A stretch of 64,000 bases of DNA from Erythrocercus mccallii (Eukaryota; Chordata; Aves; Passeriformes; Dicruridae): assembly GCA_013397435.1 (NCBI GenBank), contig VZRG01000297.1, positions 334,007-398,006 of the forward strand. The letters run 5' to 3'. The notes beneath the pieces were generated by a model. It was not told where the DNA came from. It worked only from the letters and a program-made list of their open reading frames with translations, and did no database searches. How positions within the stretch are numbered: position 1 is the first letter of the stretch; each line of letters opens with the position of its first letter. Positions 11,807-22,450 of this stretch are shown here, one piece after another. The translations under genes were made by a program, and so were the position numbers.

Positions 11807-14701
11807 GCAAACTCCAGTTTTTAATCAGTGTCTTCAAATATCAATAGTAATATACATTGCACTAAATTACATATTCCCTTGCATACTCTGAGTTATCAGA
11901 ATTGCATGCAAATCCTGCAGACACTTATTTTACCTATACTTTACTGAGGATGTCAAACCCCTGGTTCTTCCAGCTTTTTGTTCCTGGGACTGATCTGCAG
12001 AAAATACAGTTTTTGTATTTGCATCTTTTCACTTATAGTCCCAGGCACCTCCTAGGTGGATGGAAGCCGCTGGCAGCTAAGCTCTGACACGCTGTTTGTA
12101 TTCTGTTTTGGAGTTTTGGTAGCATGGTACAGAGCAGATGACAGGCTTTTCTTCTATCTTCAAGATGTGCTGACTGACTTGGAGCTGTGGATGGCCACGA
12201 AGCAAAGACTGAATGCAATGACTATAGGAGAGAGGGGCTGCAAAGCAACACACAAATGACCCCACTTCTGACACTTCACAAATCACTGTCACTCACCTCT
12301 GAGTCAAGTTTATCCCTGCTGCTCTGGATAAGAGAAGTGATTCTCTGATGTCAGAGAAGAGACTAGCTACAGACAAAGTCAAGTTTTGCTCAGCTCTGTG
12401 TAAACACAAAATAAAGGAGAGGACAAAAATCAGCCTTTATCTTTCCTACAAAACCAAGTTCAAAATCAGTTGCTAAACCACCAGTAAACTTCATATCAGC
12501 CTCTCATATATTCATTGTCAAAATGACAGTATTTTCTTCTAATTGGAAGTAACTGCTTCATCACCTCCAACACTACTACTGATCTATATGGGTCTCCATT
12601 AGAGAACCTGGGCCTCACATGCATATGTTAAAGGGAAAACCTTTTCAAACTTTTCTGTCAAACCAATCTAAGTGAAAAGCTTCCTTCTGCCACATAAAAA
12701 TGGCATCCAAATCCTGCACACCTATGGCTGCAGGATAATATTAGCTATGGTTAAAAATTAATCTCTCATAGCAAAGTTTGTGCTTCTAAAATTATCACAA
12801 GCTTAATTAATTACTCACATGTTTAATGAGCTTTAAATCGATGACTCATCTGTTGGTGTTATTGCAACTATTCAAATTACCTGGAGCACCCTATTTTATC
12901 TCTTTTCTCTTTGTCAACATTGGTTTCTAAACCATCTAATCAATATCTATCTTGAGGAAAAATGTAGCACCAAAGGAAATATCAACACGCTTCCATGTGA
13001 ACAGAGAGAGAATAACTAATGTGATTTATTGTTTATGCCAGTTCAGCACTCAGCCTCTCTTACACTTTCCTCCTACCTTTTTCCCTACAAAATGAACTTA
13101 ATTTCTGCCTATGCCCAGCCTGTACAAACATTCCTCACCAGTTAATAGCAGCACACAAAGGTGGAGTCTGTGAAAGGATAAACCAGGATGCTCTTAGCTA
13201 CATCACATCATTCCAGACCAGTGTAAAAGCCTGGCTTATGTACATGGGGAGTTTGCTTTTTGAAGTCAGCAAATCACTGAATTGCTGGGGCAGGCCACAA
13301 ATATATCTTAATTATTGCAAGACATTCCTCCATTTCCATAGACCATTATACTGCTGGTTTAAACACAAACTGACTTATAGTTTGTCAACACAAGGAAGCT
13401 ACTTCTTAGTAAGGAAAAAAGTTAATTTACACTGAGTACTATTCTTCTGTGGACACATTCAGTGTGCATGGAATAAACTACTGTTCATTCAAGATTTAAG
13501 TAAATATTTGCTCAGGATTCCACCCCTGAAGACTATTCAGTTCAATGCAGAACAGACTTGCGAGACCTAGTGAAAACTAATCAGCTGAACATTCTGAAAT
13601 ACCCAGTTTTTAAAAAGTGATGAGAAAAGCTAGAAGAAAATGATAGGATTCCTTCAAAGTTATGTTTATCACCCATAGTAATCCATTCTTGATATGCCTC
13701 TGCAGCTTGCCAAACAGCTGGCAGATTAACTGCTTGAAAGTTAACTCCTAAGCAGCCTAGGCAGAGGCACTTGCTGTATCACAGGCACACATGAGTTGCA
13801 TTCTGTTGTTAGTCAGGAAGCTGTTAACAGAACCGTTGCATTTTTCAAAAGGCAAATGAAATCTTCCTGGTGCTTCATTTCCTTTTCCATGCTTTGCTGC
13901 AAAACACATTGGTCTTCTACCATCCCTTTCCTAAAATCAGGATTTCTTTGTCAACCAAACCCTTCTGACTGGTCTGCCTTTTCTGTATTCATCTTAACTG
14001 TTCTACCTATCAGCTCTTCTATTTTCTATCCAATTTGATGTCCCATCCTTTCTGATTTAACACTGACTAAGGCAGGCAGTTAAACCTTATAGAAATATAA
14101 CAGAATAAGACCTATACTCAGTGGGAAGTAGATAATTTCTAGACATGGCAGCATGGTCTGGATCTCTCTTCCAGTTTTATCAGTTACAGGTTTGGAATTA
14201 TGAGGACAATGGTCTGACAGCTTCAAAGTATGTAGACTCAGATTTCATAAACACTTTGCACATGGGGCTGTCTTTCGGAGTGATCTGTAAGTAATAAAAG
14301 ATAAAGCCTGAGCTCTCTTGCCAACACTAGACTGTGACTAGTACAAATTCTTAAAGAGTCCCACACAGAGCTCCTGAGATTCTGGGATTTGCATGTACAT
14401 TTAGATGCAAAAAGACAGAAGAAACTGTCTGATATAAATGACAATAAACATAATCTGATTTCTTCTGCCACGAAAGTCATGGTACAATTGAGCCCTAGGC
14501 ATAGTGCAAACACCCTAATAGTGTGTGAAAGAAGATAAGTTTAGGTCTATTCTTTACAAAGACCCCCAGTTCCCTACACTCTTACTCCTGACAAAAACAC
14601 ACAAACAGACAAACAAAATACAAACAAAACAAACAAAACAAAACTAACACTTTGTCCAGGCTAAAAAGGGGAAATTTAAAAATAATGTGAAGAGAAAGTC
14701 C
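11807..14701. other. Unannotated AT-rich stretch
   Basis: No gene or recognisable element. A CAAA-rich simple repeat occupies about 14589-14645, just upstream of the next LTR. Confidence 0.55.
14589..14645. repeat. (CAAA)n-type simple repeat
   Basis: Irregular ACAAAC/AAACAAAA units, an A-rich low-complexity tract ending about 55 bases before the LTR at 14702. No other function is visible. Confidence 0.85.
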
Positions 14702-15401
14702 TGTTATAAGTGAAATTATGATATAATTCGTGTTATGTTATTTTATAATATATTTTTGTTAGATTGTAGAAAAATGTACCTTTTAAAAAGCCAGGTTTAT
14801 TCCCAGAGAAGCTCACATGCCACAGCAGCAGCGGCAGATGGCCGAGGTGTGGCCCACCGGCAGCATTTGATAAGAGACATTCACACTAACTGGCAGGGCA
14901 GCTCCACGTAATTACTGGGAGGAGAGGCGCTAACGAGCGTCCGGAGGCAGGACAAAGGAGAGGCACAGCCTCAACGGCCGGGCCATCAGCTACGAGGAGC
15001 CAGCTATCGAACTCAAGTACAGCAATCATGAAACAAAAAACAGACTCTACCTGAAACCAGCACATACCCAGGCCAACTCCCAGCCACATTGTCCAGCTAT
15101 AGATGACTTCATCTGCACCAGGAAAACCTGTTCTCTCCATTGTACACCTTAGCCCCAGGCTATGAGAAACAGTATAAGACCACCCCGCAGAACACATGTC
15201 TTTGTAGAGGCAGGGAGGGTGTCGTTTTGACGTGGACTCTATGCCACCAGGAGCCGAACCCCGGGCCGGCTCCTCAGGATTGGGATTCGTTGGCTCATTT
15301 TTTTCAATTTTCCAAAATTTATCCAAAATTGTAAATAATTGTAAATAAAAGTTTTTCATTTTTTCATTAAAATCGAATTGGCGATTTTTTCATCTATAAC
15401 A
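14702..15401 (+). mobile_element. Solo LTR, subfamily B
   Basis: 700 bp from TGTTATA to TATAACA. TATA box at 15173-15178, R stem-loop at 15249-15274 (AGGAGCCG/CGGCTCCT), AATAAA at 15344-15349. Near-identical to the nested copy at 5106-5815, but lacks 13 bases around 15010. Flanks are AGTCC (14697-14701) and GTTCC (15402-15406), an imperfect match, so the target duplication is uncertain. No viral internal region adjoins it. Confidence 0.93.
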
Positions 15402-16046
15402 GTTCCAAATAACTTACAGGAAGAAATGAAAGGATGTTTATCCCTTCTGCACATGTACTTTTAAGCCTTGGGCAAGGCCACTCTTTCTGAAAGCAGAGGC
15501 AGTGCAGGTGGAGTTTGGAACTGTAGGTCTTTCTTCCCTTGTCACGGAGATTTCAGGTACTGATGCACTCCAGAACTCAGAGGACAACAAAAGCTCCACT
15601 GTAGCAGACAAAGCTAAAAATGCTGCTGGTTTGGGTCGGATTTTTGATTATTTTTAACAGCCTTTTTGGTTGATGTTCTCACAGTAACTGAGCAGAAGCC
15701 TGTTGAATGCTTTCTAGAATGGGTGAAGATATGCAAAGAAAAGCAAATAATTTTTTTCTGTTTGGTGTATGTACAGAACAATGTATGTACAGAACAAATG
15801 TTATGCTGTTAAATGCAAAACATTACTGTCACCAAAGGTTTGGGCATCACTTAATTCAAGATGGCTCTATGACTTAAAACTGAACAGAACTTCTTTTACA
15901 AAGTGTACGGCTACTACTGAAACAAAAGCATAGCCCTCTGTCAGTGAAGAATCATCTGACAGACAACCTTTGTAATCAATATTACTCATATCCCCAGCCA
16001 GAAGTCAATATCCTTCTCTATATGTGGGAATCACAGAGAAAAGCTT
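15402..16046. other. Unannotated stretch
   Basis: No gene seen. A 16-base unit TGTATGTACAGAACAA is tandemly duplicated at about 15766-15797. Confidence 0.55.
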
Positions 16047-16371
16047 CACAGAATAACAGAATAGGTAGAGTTGGAAGACACCCTCGAGGATCATTACAAC
16101 CCATGGCCCTGCACAGAACCATCCCCAAGAGTCACACCATGTCTCTGAGAGCATTGTCCTAACACCTCCTGAATTCTCTCAGGCTGGTGCTGTTACCACT
16201 ATCCTGGGAAGCCTGTTCCAGTGCCCAGCCACCCTCTGAATGAAGAACCTTTTCCTGATATCCAACCTAAACCTCCGCTGACACAACTTCAGGCCATTCC
16301 CTGAGGTCCTGTCACTGGGCACCAGAGACAAAAGATCAGTGTCTGCCCCCCACTCCCTTACAAGGAAGTTT
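16047..16371 (-). mobile_element. CR1 LINE 3' fragment
   Basis: Begins on the plus strand with CACAGAATAACAGAATAGG, the reversed CR1 tail. It then runs through typical motifs (GAGTTGGAAGACACC, CCTGTTCCAGTGCCCAGCCA, CTGATATCCAACCTAAACCT). About 325 bp, non-coding, 5'-truncated. The right edge is approximate. Same region and orientation as 32018-32272. Confidence 0.88.
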
Positions 16372-19300
16372 TACCAGTTTCTTCCTTCAGGCATGTTCTG
16401 GTGAGGCAAGTTTTCCTGGTACCAAAACATCTCCACAAAACCCTTCCATTCTCTATTTTCAGGAAGAGGATTTTGCCACACATTCCACAAAGCTCCAGGT
16501 GACTCCAAGAGGGACACAGCTGCAAAGGCTGCTTGTGCACTTTACTGTAACTCTTCTTTGCATGTTAAAGGCCAATTCAGAGAACTGCTTTGGTAGCAAG
16601 TGAAGAATGTCAAAAATCACTTATGAATAGAGAACCTCTACATTGCTTATTACATGGGATCACAATATGCAGTTCAGCAGCCAAACACAGACTTCTTGCA
16701 TCCATTTGCATTCATACATTTGTTATTAATATGAGGCCTATAAAACTGTATATACTTCACCTTTCTTTTAATGCCATTGACATCAGCACATAGGACAATT
16801 CTAGCCAAGATCCACGTCCTGCATCTGAACTACATCAAGCACCACATTTAAGATTCATATGTCATATAATGATGTAATGTAAAGGCAGGAATAATGTCTA
16901 TCCTCCCGGCCATGACAACTGAATAGAAAAAGGAAGAGCATACATTAAACCTACATGGTGTTTCTGTGGCATGGCCACTCTACCTTCATGTCATCTATCC
17001 AGTATTTCCTTTAGGAATAGCTGAACTAATGCTATTTCTGGTAAAGTGTGATGAGCTGTGATGATTTCACACTGGTGTCAAGATGACTGAAATCAGGGGA
17101 ACAAAGAGAAAGCTTGAGACTGTTTGATAAGGCCTGTACTGCATTGCAGGCTCTGGGATAAACTAAAGAGCAGAGGTTCAGCCATATGATTCAGAATTTT
17201 ATTCAGGTCAACACTAAAATGCCCAAGTTATGTTTTTTAATTACAATTAGAAGAAAATTACCCACACATTTCCAACTCCTAGATAGATGCATTTATCTTT
17301 TATTTACTACCTAGCATTCTAAGCCTGCTGGGGTTGTAAAGCTAGGTCTCAGACCCAGGCAACAGCTTTCAGTTACTTCTAACAGGTAACCATATAAAAA
17401 AAATAAGAGAACAGCATTTCTTATGCAGAGAGAATTGTTATTTACATAGTGCCCAGAGCATGCTACAGGCTCCGAAGGGAAAGTTAAATAACAAACATAT
17501 GATGTAAAGCAATAATCCTGCTCTTACTGTAATAAAAATGAATGTGCTTGCTTCCCTAGGCACAAGGCTTGTCTCCACTCCATTCGTTTTGCTACTGAAG
17601 TAGCTATGTGTTTTTAAATTGCTATGCTGCAGAGGTTTGTTTTGTTTTGTTTTCTTTCAGTATTAAAGCTCTCAAATCCTCAGCTACAGAACAGGAAGAG
17701 TTATTGAGTTCAGCACAGTTCCTGAGTCAAAAAGAGTTACTTCTCCAATAGGAGGGCTTTTGTTCAGAGCACAAGGCTGTTTAGACAGTGTAGATCTGTA
17801 AGCTGTAAGGAACAGTTAGTGCCAGAGAAATTAGCTTGTTCTTTGTGCTCATCAGTGTATGTTACCATTTGGGCATGAAAAAAGAAAAGCTGCACAGTAT
17901 TAATATTAAAAGAGTTAGTAGAAGTATTAATAGAAGAATTATTTAAAAGGTAAGACACATCCATAGCCAAGCTTCTGCAGTTCACTGTTGTTTCAGACCT
18001 GTACAGGGCCAGTGATTGTGCTGACAAATCCTAAATAGTAGCTGGGTATAACCAAAAGACATTCTTGGAATGCTCTGCTCTCTCAATCAAATGCAAGTGC
18101 ATGTGTGCTGGCATCTGTATACACACTGCAGGACAGTCTGATCATTTAAAGGAAATTTAAAGAGAGCTCAGTTGAGAAAGGTACCCAGATTTCTTAATGT
18201 ATAGAGAAATGCTCACCACTTAGTTTAATCATATGTTGGACATCCATTTGAAAACAAAGAAACAGAGAACTCCATTTTTCTGAGAGAGAAAAGCTTATGT
18301 TACAACAATTATTTGTTATGTTATGTGTAACATAACTTATGTCATACATATAAGTTGTATAAGTTAGTTATGTTACAACTTATCTTCTTTTTTTACTTCA
18401 CATTCTTCATAATACTTTGCTTTATTATTTTACATCCATCCTCATGCAAAAGCATTTATTCTCATTTCATTTATTACATGTGATACTTGCCACAACACAT
18501 TCTATTGTTTCTACTGTAGTAATACATAAGACTTCCAGTTAGTCGTGTACTGTGTAAGCACCAAAAGTGAAGACAGTTATTGCAGCATGTACAATTTCTC
18601 ACATACTCGAAGCACTGTATTTGCAGACTGTGAACTTTTATAAAAAATTCACTCCCTTTAGCTCCATACCCAGCCTCATATAGTTCACTAAATCATTTCA
18701 GAAATCTATTTATAAAATCTCAGTTACATGATTGAAGTCTTAATTTCATCCTGGAGAGGCTAATGGGGATATTCTTGCTAATGGGGAAAAAAACCTGACC
18801 ATAAAATCCCACATTTGAGATAAGAATTTGTCATTCTAGTTCCTAATTCTAAATTCCTAATTCTCAAAGGGAAGCTGAAAATGAAGACTTAAAGATCCCA
18901 ACTGCTGTGTTTACTGCACAGGACTTCTGCATGAGTTCTTGCCTTTGTAAGCCAGATAATGAATATTCCATTAAACAGGGCTCCATTTACACTTACAAGG
19001 AAACTGAATTGGAAATCTGTGTTATTTTTAAAGACAACACAGTCTACAATAAAATTCCAGCTCAACTGGCTTAGTTTCCAAGCTGACAAGACATGTCCAG
19101 TCTTGTCAGAAACATCATGGGGGTATGAGCTTTCTACCATCTGGTATAAGATACCCTTCTCAAGAACAGGTCTTTTACATTTTAAGCTGTCCAAATTAGA
19201 AATGTAAAACCATCTTAAAATACAGAAAGGAATGATGTTTGAAAGTGCTGTGTGTCTACCTGAATTTCAACCAACACTGTGAGACACATTAGGTGATGCA

Positions 19301-21300
19301 CTTGCCTGAAGCACAACATTTTCCACTGCTGCAGTCTGGGATTTCTAGCTACATGTCTGAGTCACCACTGAAGTGACACAAGGAGGGACAAAGAGTTAGG
19401 GCAGATGAAAAGGAAGCACAGAAAACACTCACAAGCACAGACCCAGAAGACAATCCATGACAGGAATGGTCTTTTGAAAGAGGCTGCAATACTAGCTCTG
19501 GTATGCTCCTCTTCAAAAGATTGTTTTATCTACACCAATTTTGTCTTGTAATTCTGTCCTCCCAAGCATATTGACATTTCTTTTAAAGTATGAAGACTGC
19601 TTCTTCAATGGTATGCATGCAAGTCCTCAGCTACTACAAAATTCAGGAGACAATAAATTTGTCTGAACAATTGCAAATCATTTAATCTCATTACCCCACT
19701 AGGGACACAAAAATTACAGCTTTGGTAAACTTTGTTTTCATGAGGAAGTCAGAAGATTCACTTTTATGTTTAATGGGCCGCCAGACGGTTCAGTACTTAG
19801 TAAACAGCAATTGTGCAGTTTCCCTTAAATATCTCTGAAGTGAAAGAAAACAAATGCAGGTGGAAAATCTACATCAACAGCTGTGGGCAATGCAAGGGGA
19901 GGGGGAGGGGAAAACAGCATCAAAGACTGTAAAGCTGATAGAATGGTTACATTCCTACCACCTCCCTTCATTTTCTATTGCAAATCAAAATATTTTTTCT
20001 CATTGTATTTGTGCCTTTTGCAGAATAGGGATGACTAGTAAATATCTTCATCCAGCAACCTGGACTACTGAGAGAGAAAGGGAGAGAGAAACCAAACAGT
20101 GCTTTAGAAGCGGAGGGAAGAAAGTCTCTAAGGGGACAATGAGTGGCAGTCAAGTGAAAAAAACACAAAAAAAAAAATCAATCTTAAAAGAATGAGGGAA
20201 AACATCCTAAGTGTTTATAGCAAATTGGAAAGCTGCTTCTAAGAGTGAGGTGATATTCTTCCTCTTCACTTTACATTCACTTTGCTTCATTTTACATTGC
20301 TGTCTAAGTATCATGGTTTCTGTGAGTGTGTGCCACAGCTCAAATAGCTAAATAGGGGTAATCTGTGCCTCACGAAAAAATAAAAGTATTCTTTCATTTC
20401 TTATATGTTTAATGACAAACTGTACTTACAGTTCCTTTATGGAGTGGTATACAAAAGCCGTGAATGTGTATTATGTTACAAATGCTTGCATTAAATTTCC
20501 TTCAATTTGGTCTCTTCTAGACCAAAGAAGGACTGTTGTGTTGTGCTTTGAGAGCTTTTGAAAAGAAAAAGAACGTAATTACAGTGTGAAAAATATCTAG
20601 AAACGCTCCTGAAACCAAGCTAGAAGTCCCCATGGATGATCTGTATCTTCAGCTCACAGGCTACTTAGGATCTTTATAGCATTGTCCTTGAAACACAGGT
20701 AGGAACAACCATGTTGTAACTAGCTACAATACAAATTAAAAAACTCCTCACATGATTTTCCTAGCTAATGACTGCAGGGTAAATTTATGGAATTAATACA
20801 AAAGGCCAAATTGAGACTGGGTAAGTTTTACCTAGAGGAAGTGTGAATTTAAATCTCCTCAAGCACAAAATTTAACCCAGCTGCGGGATTCACATCTGGT
20901 CTCAGTAAACACATTACAATGTACTTATTTTAGCTCTTTTAAAAATTGCTGTGCATGTCTCATCAGTGTGATTTTAACACTGTAGAGATATCCAGCTCTT
21001 ACAGAGTGAGCAAACATTTCAGTTCACTCCTAGAAAAGACCTCAGAAAAGTATCCTTTTTACGGTTTTCTCCATCTTATACTGCAGGCTCAGAAAAGAAT
21101 GGTTTGGTGTCGCTCTGAAGGTTTTGTAAGTCTCTTCTGAACACTTTTGGCTGATCCAAGATGAAAATTCTCAGTAGAAGTAATCCTTTCATGCTAAAAT
21201 CCGTACAGTATTGCTGCAAGCTTTGTGCCCAACAGAAGATTCATTCAGGCAGCGTTACCACTGGGACTACTGAAAATTACTTTGCAAGGTAATTGTGGTG
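16372..21300. other. Unannotated AT-rich stretch upstream of the CpG island
   Basis: Nearly 5 kb with no recognisable gene, RNA or mobile element. It contains the palindromic AT-rich cluster at 18294-18380. ORFs are under 115 codons and unrecognised. It could be intron or intergenic sequence next to the CpG-island promoter. Confidence 0.5.
18294..18380. repeat. AT-rich cluster of inverted and direct repeats
   Basis: GTTATGTT (18315-18322) and AACATAAC (18329-18336) form an 8-bp stem. The same AACATAAC arm is also complementary to GTTATGTT at 18367-18374. A 12-base direct repeat TTATGTTACAAC lies at 18295-18306 and 18368-18379. Function unknown; it may be a replication or template-switch scar. 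Confidence 0.8.
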
Positions 21301-21423
21301 CAGGACGGGCTTGCGTTACGATTTTGCTAGCAGCGTTTAAAGGAAATGCAGAAGTATGGTTTACAGGATCGGAGGCGCTCTGCAGGAAAGCGAGCGGCGC
21401 AGGCGGCACACGCCCTGCTGCAG

Positions 21424-21787
21424 TGACCGGCAGTAACCCCGCTCACAGCCACCCCCGCGAGCAGCGAAAACACTCGCTTCCCTTGCCAGCGTTTGGGATG
21501 AGCCAGCTCCGGGGTATCCACAGTGCGAGTCCTGCGAACACATAACCTCTCGGCTGCAAAGTAGGCGGTGGTTGTGGGAGCCGAACTGACGAGTATAACA
21601 CGCACCGGCTCCTGCTGCACGGGAGAGTCCGCGACCCCCCCGCTAAAGTGACACTGGCACCTGCGAGGCTTCCCGGGGGAAAGGCTGAGGGCCTGGGGGA
21701 GCTGGGGCAGCAGATGGGCTCGGGGTGTGTGGCCGGAGGAGCAGGCAGTGCTCGGGTCTCCGGCAGCCTGACCGGCAGTAACCCCGC
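21424..21787 (+). repeat. Pair of exact 19-bp direct repeats in the CpG island
   Basis: TGACCGGCAGTAACCCCGC occurs at 21424-21442 and again at 21769-21787, 345 bp apart. The sequence between them is not duplicated. It may be paired factor-binding sites or a remnant duplication; no known motif is recognised with confidence. Confidence 0.9.
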
Positions 21788-22165
21788 CGCCTGCGCCGCC
21801 GCCAAGTAGGTGAAAAGTAACTCGGAGTCATCGCCCGCGGGAAGCTCTTCCCCCGCCCCGCCTGCACCGTGGGGACGGGGGTGCTGTCCGGGGTGGGGGC
21901 AGGAAATGCAGGGGGGCACAACAGAGGTGGGGACGGGGGATGGGGCGACTACGGAGCAGGGGATACTGGTATCGTAGCACAAAGCAGCCAGCGCCCGCAG
22001 CTTCTGGCGGTCCTTCTCCCCTCCCGAAACGCCTCGTCCACAGGAAAAAAGTTGTTGGTACGTGCATTTGCTGGGAGAAGAAGATGGGCGGGCCGGAGCA
22101 CCGTGCCTTCCCTTGGCCCTAGCTGCTGGGATGGAGGCGAGGGGAGACTCCAACGAGAGCCCACC

Positions 22166-22224
22166 NNNNNNNNNNNNNNNNNNNNNNNNNNNNNNNNNNN
22201 NNNNNNNNNNNNNNNNNNNNNNNN
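22166..22224. other. Assembly gap (59 N)
   Basis: A run of N within the GC-rich island. Protein translations across it are meaningless. The true length and content are unknown; a GC-rich or G-quadruplex-like sequence that sequenced poorly is likely. Confidence 0.99.
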
Positions 22225-22450
22225 CCCCCCCTCGGGAGACCTGCCCCCAGTCCCAGCTGCAGAAGTGTCGGGTGCTGCCACGTCCCTCTCGGACACAAGT
22301 CGTGCTTCGGTCACATGTGCTGCTGCCGCTTAAACCCAAACTCACCCCCCGCCTCCAGGAGGCCGCGCTCTTCGACGAGCCTGACCAGCTGCGGCCGCCT
22401 TTCCTTTATGAGCCACTCTGTGTAGACCTTCATTATTGGCAGTAAAGCTG

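Larger units (their letters stand above)
21300..22450. promoter_or_regulatory. CpG island, probable promoter or first exon of an unidentified transcript
   Basis: A sharp change to GC-rich, CpG-dense sequence inside AT-rich surroundings, with many GCCGCC, CCCCGCCC and CGGGG motifs, some of them Sp1-like. It contains a 59-base run of N at 22166-22224. In vertebrates such islands usually mark transcription starts. ORFs exist on both strands (for example 21443-22345 minus and 22062-22445 plus), but they cross the gap, show no known domain and are expected from GC-rich sequence lacking stops. Direction and gene identity cannot be told from this window. Confidence 0.75.

Noticed and set aside
21085..21125. 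Small exon-like piece with acceptor-like TATACTGCAG and donor-like GTAAGT
   Set aside because: Such matches are common by chance and no conserved protein or neighbouring exon supports it.
21443..22345. 300-codon minus-strand ORF and overlapping ORFs in the CpG island
   Set aside because: They cross the 59-base gap of N, occur on both strands, show no known domain and are expected in stop-poor GC-rich sequence.
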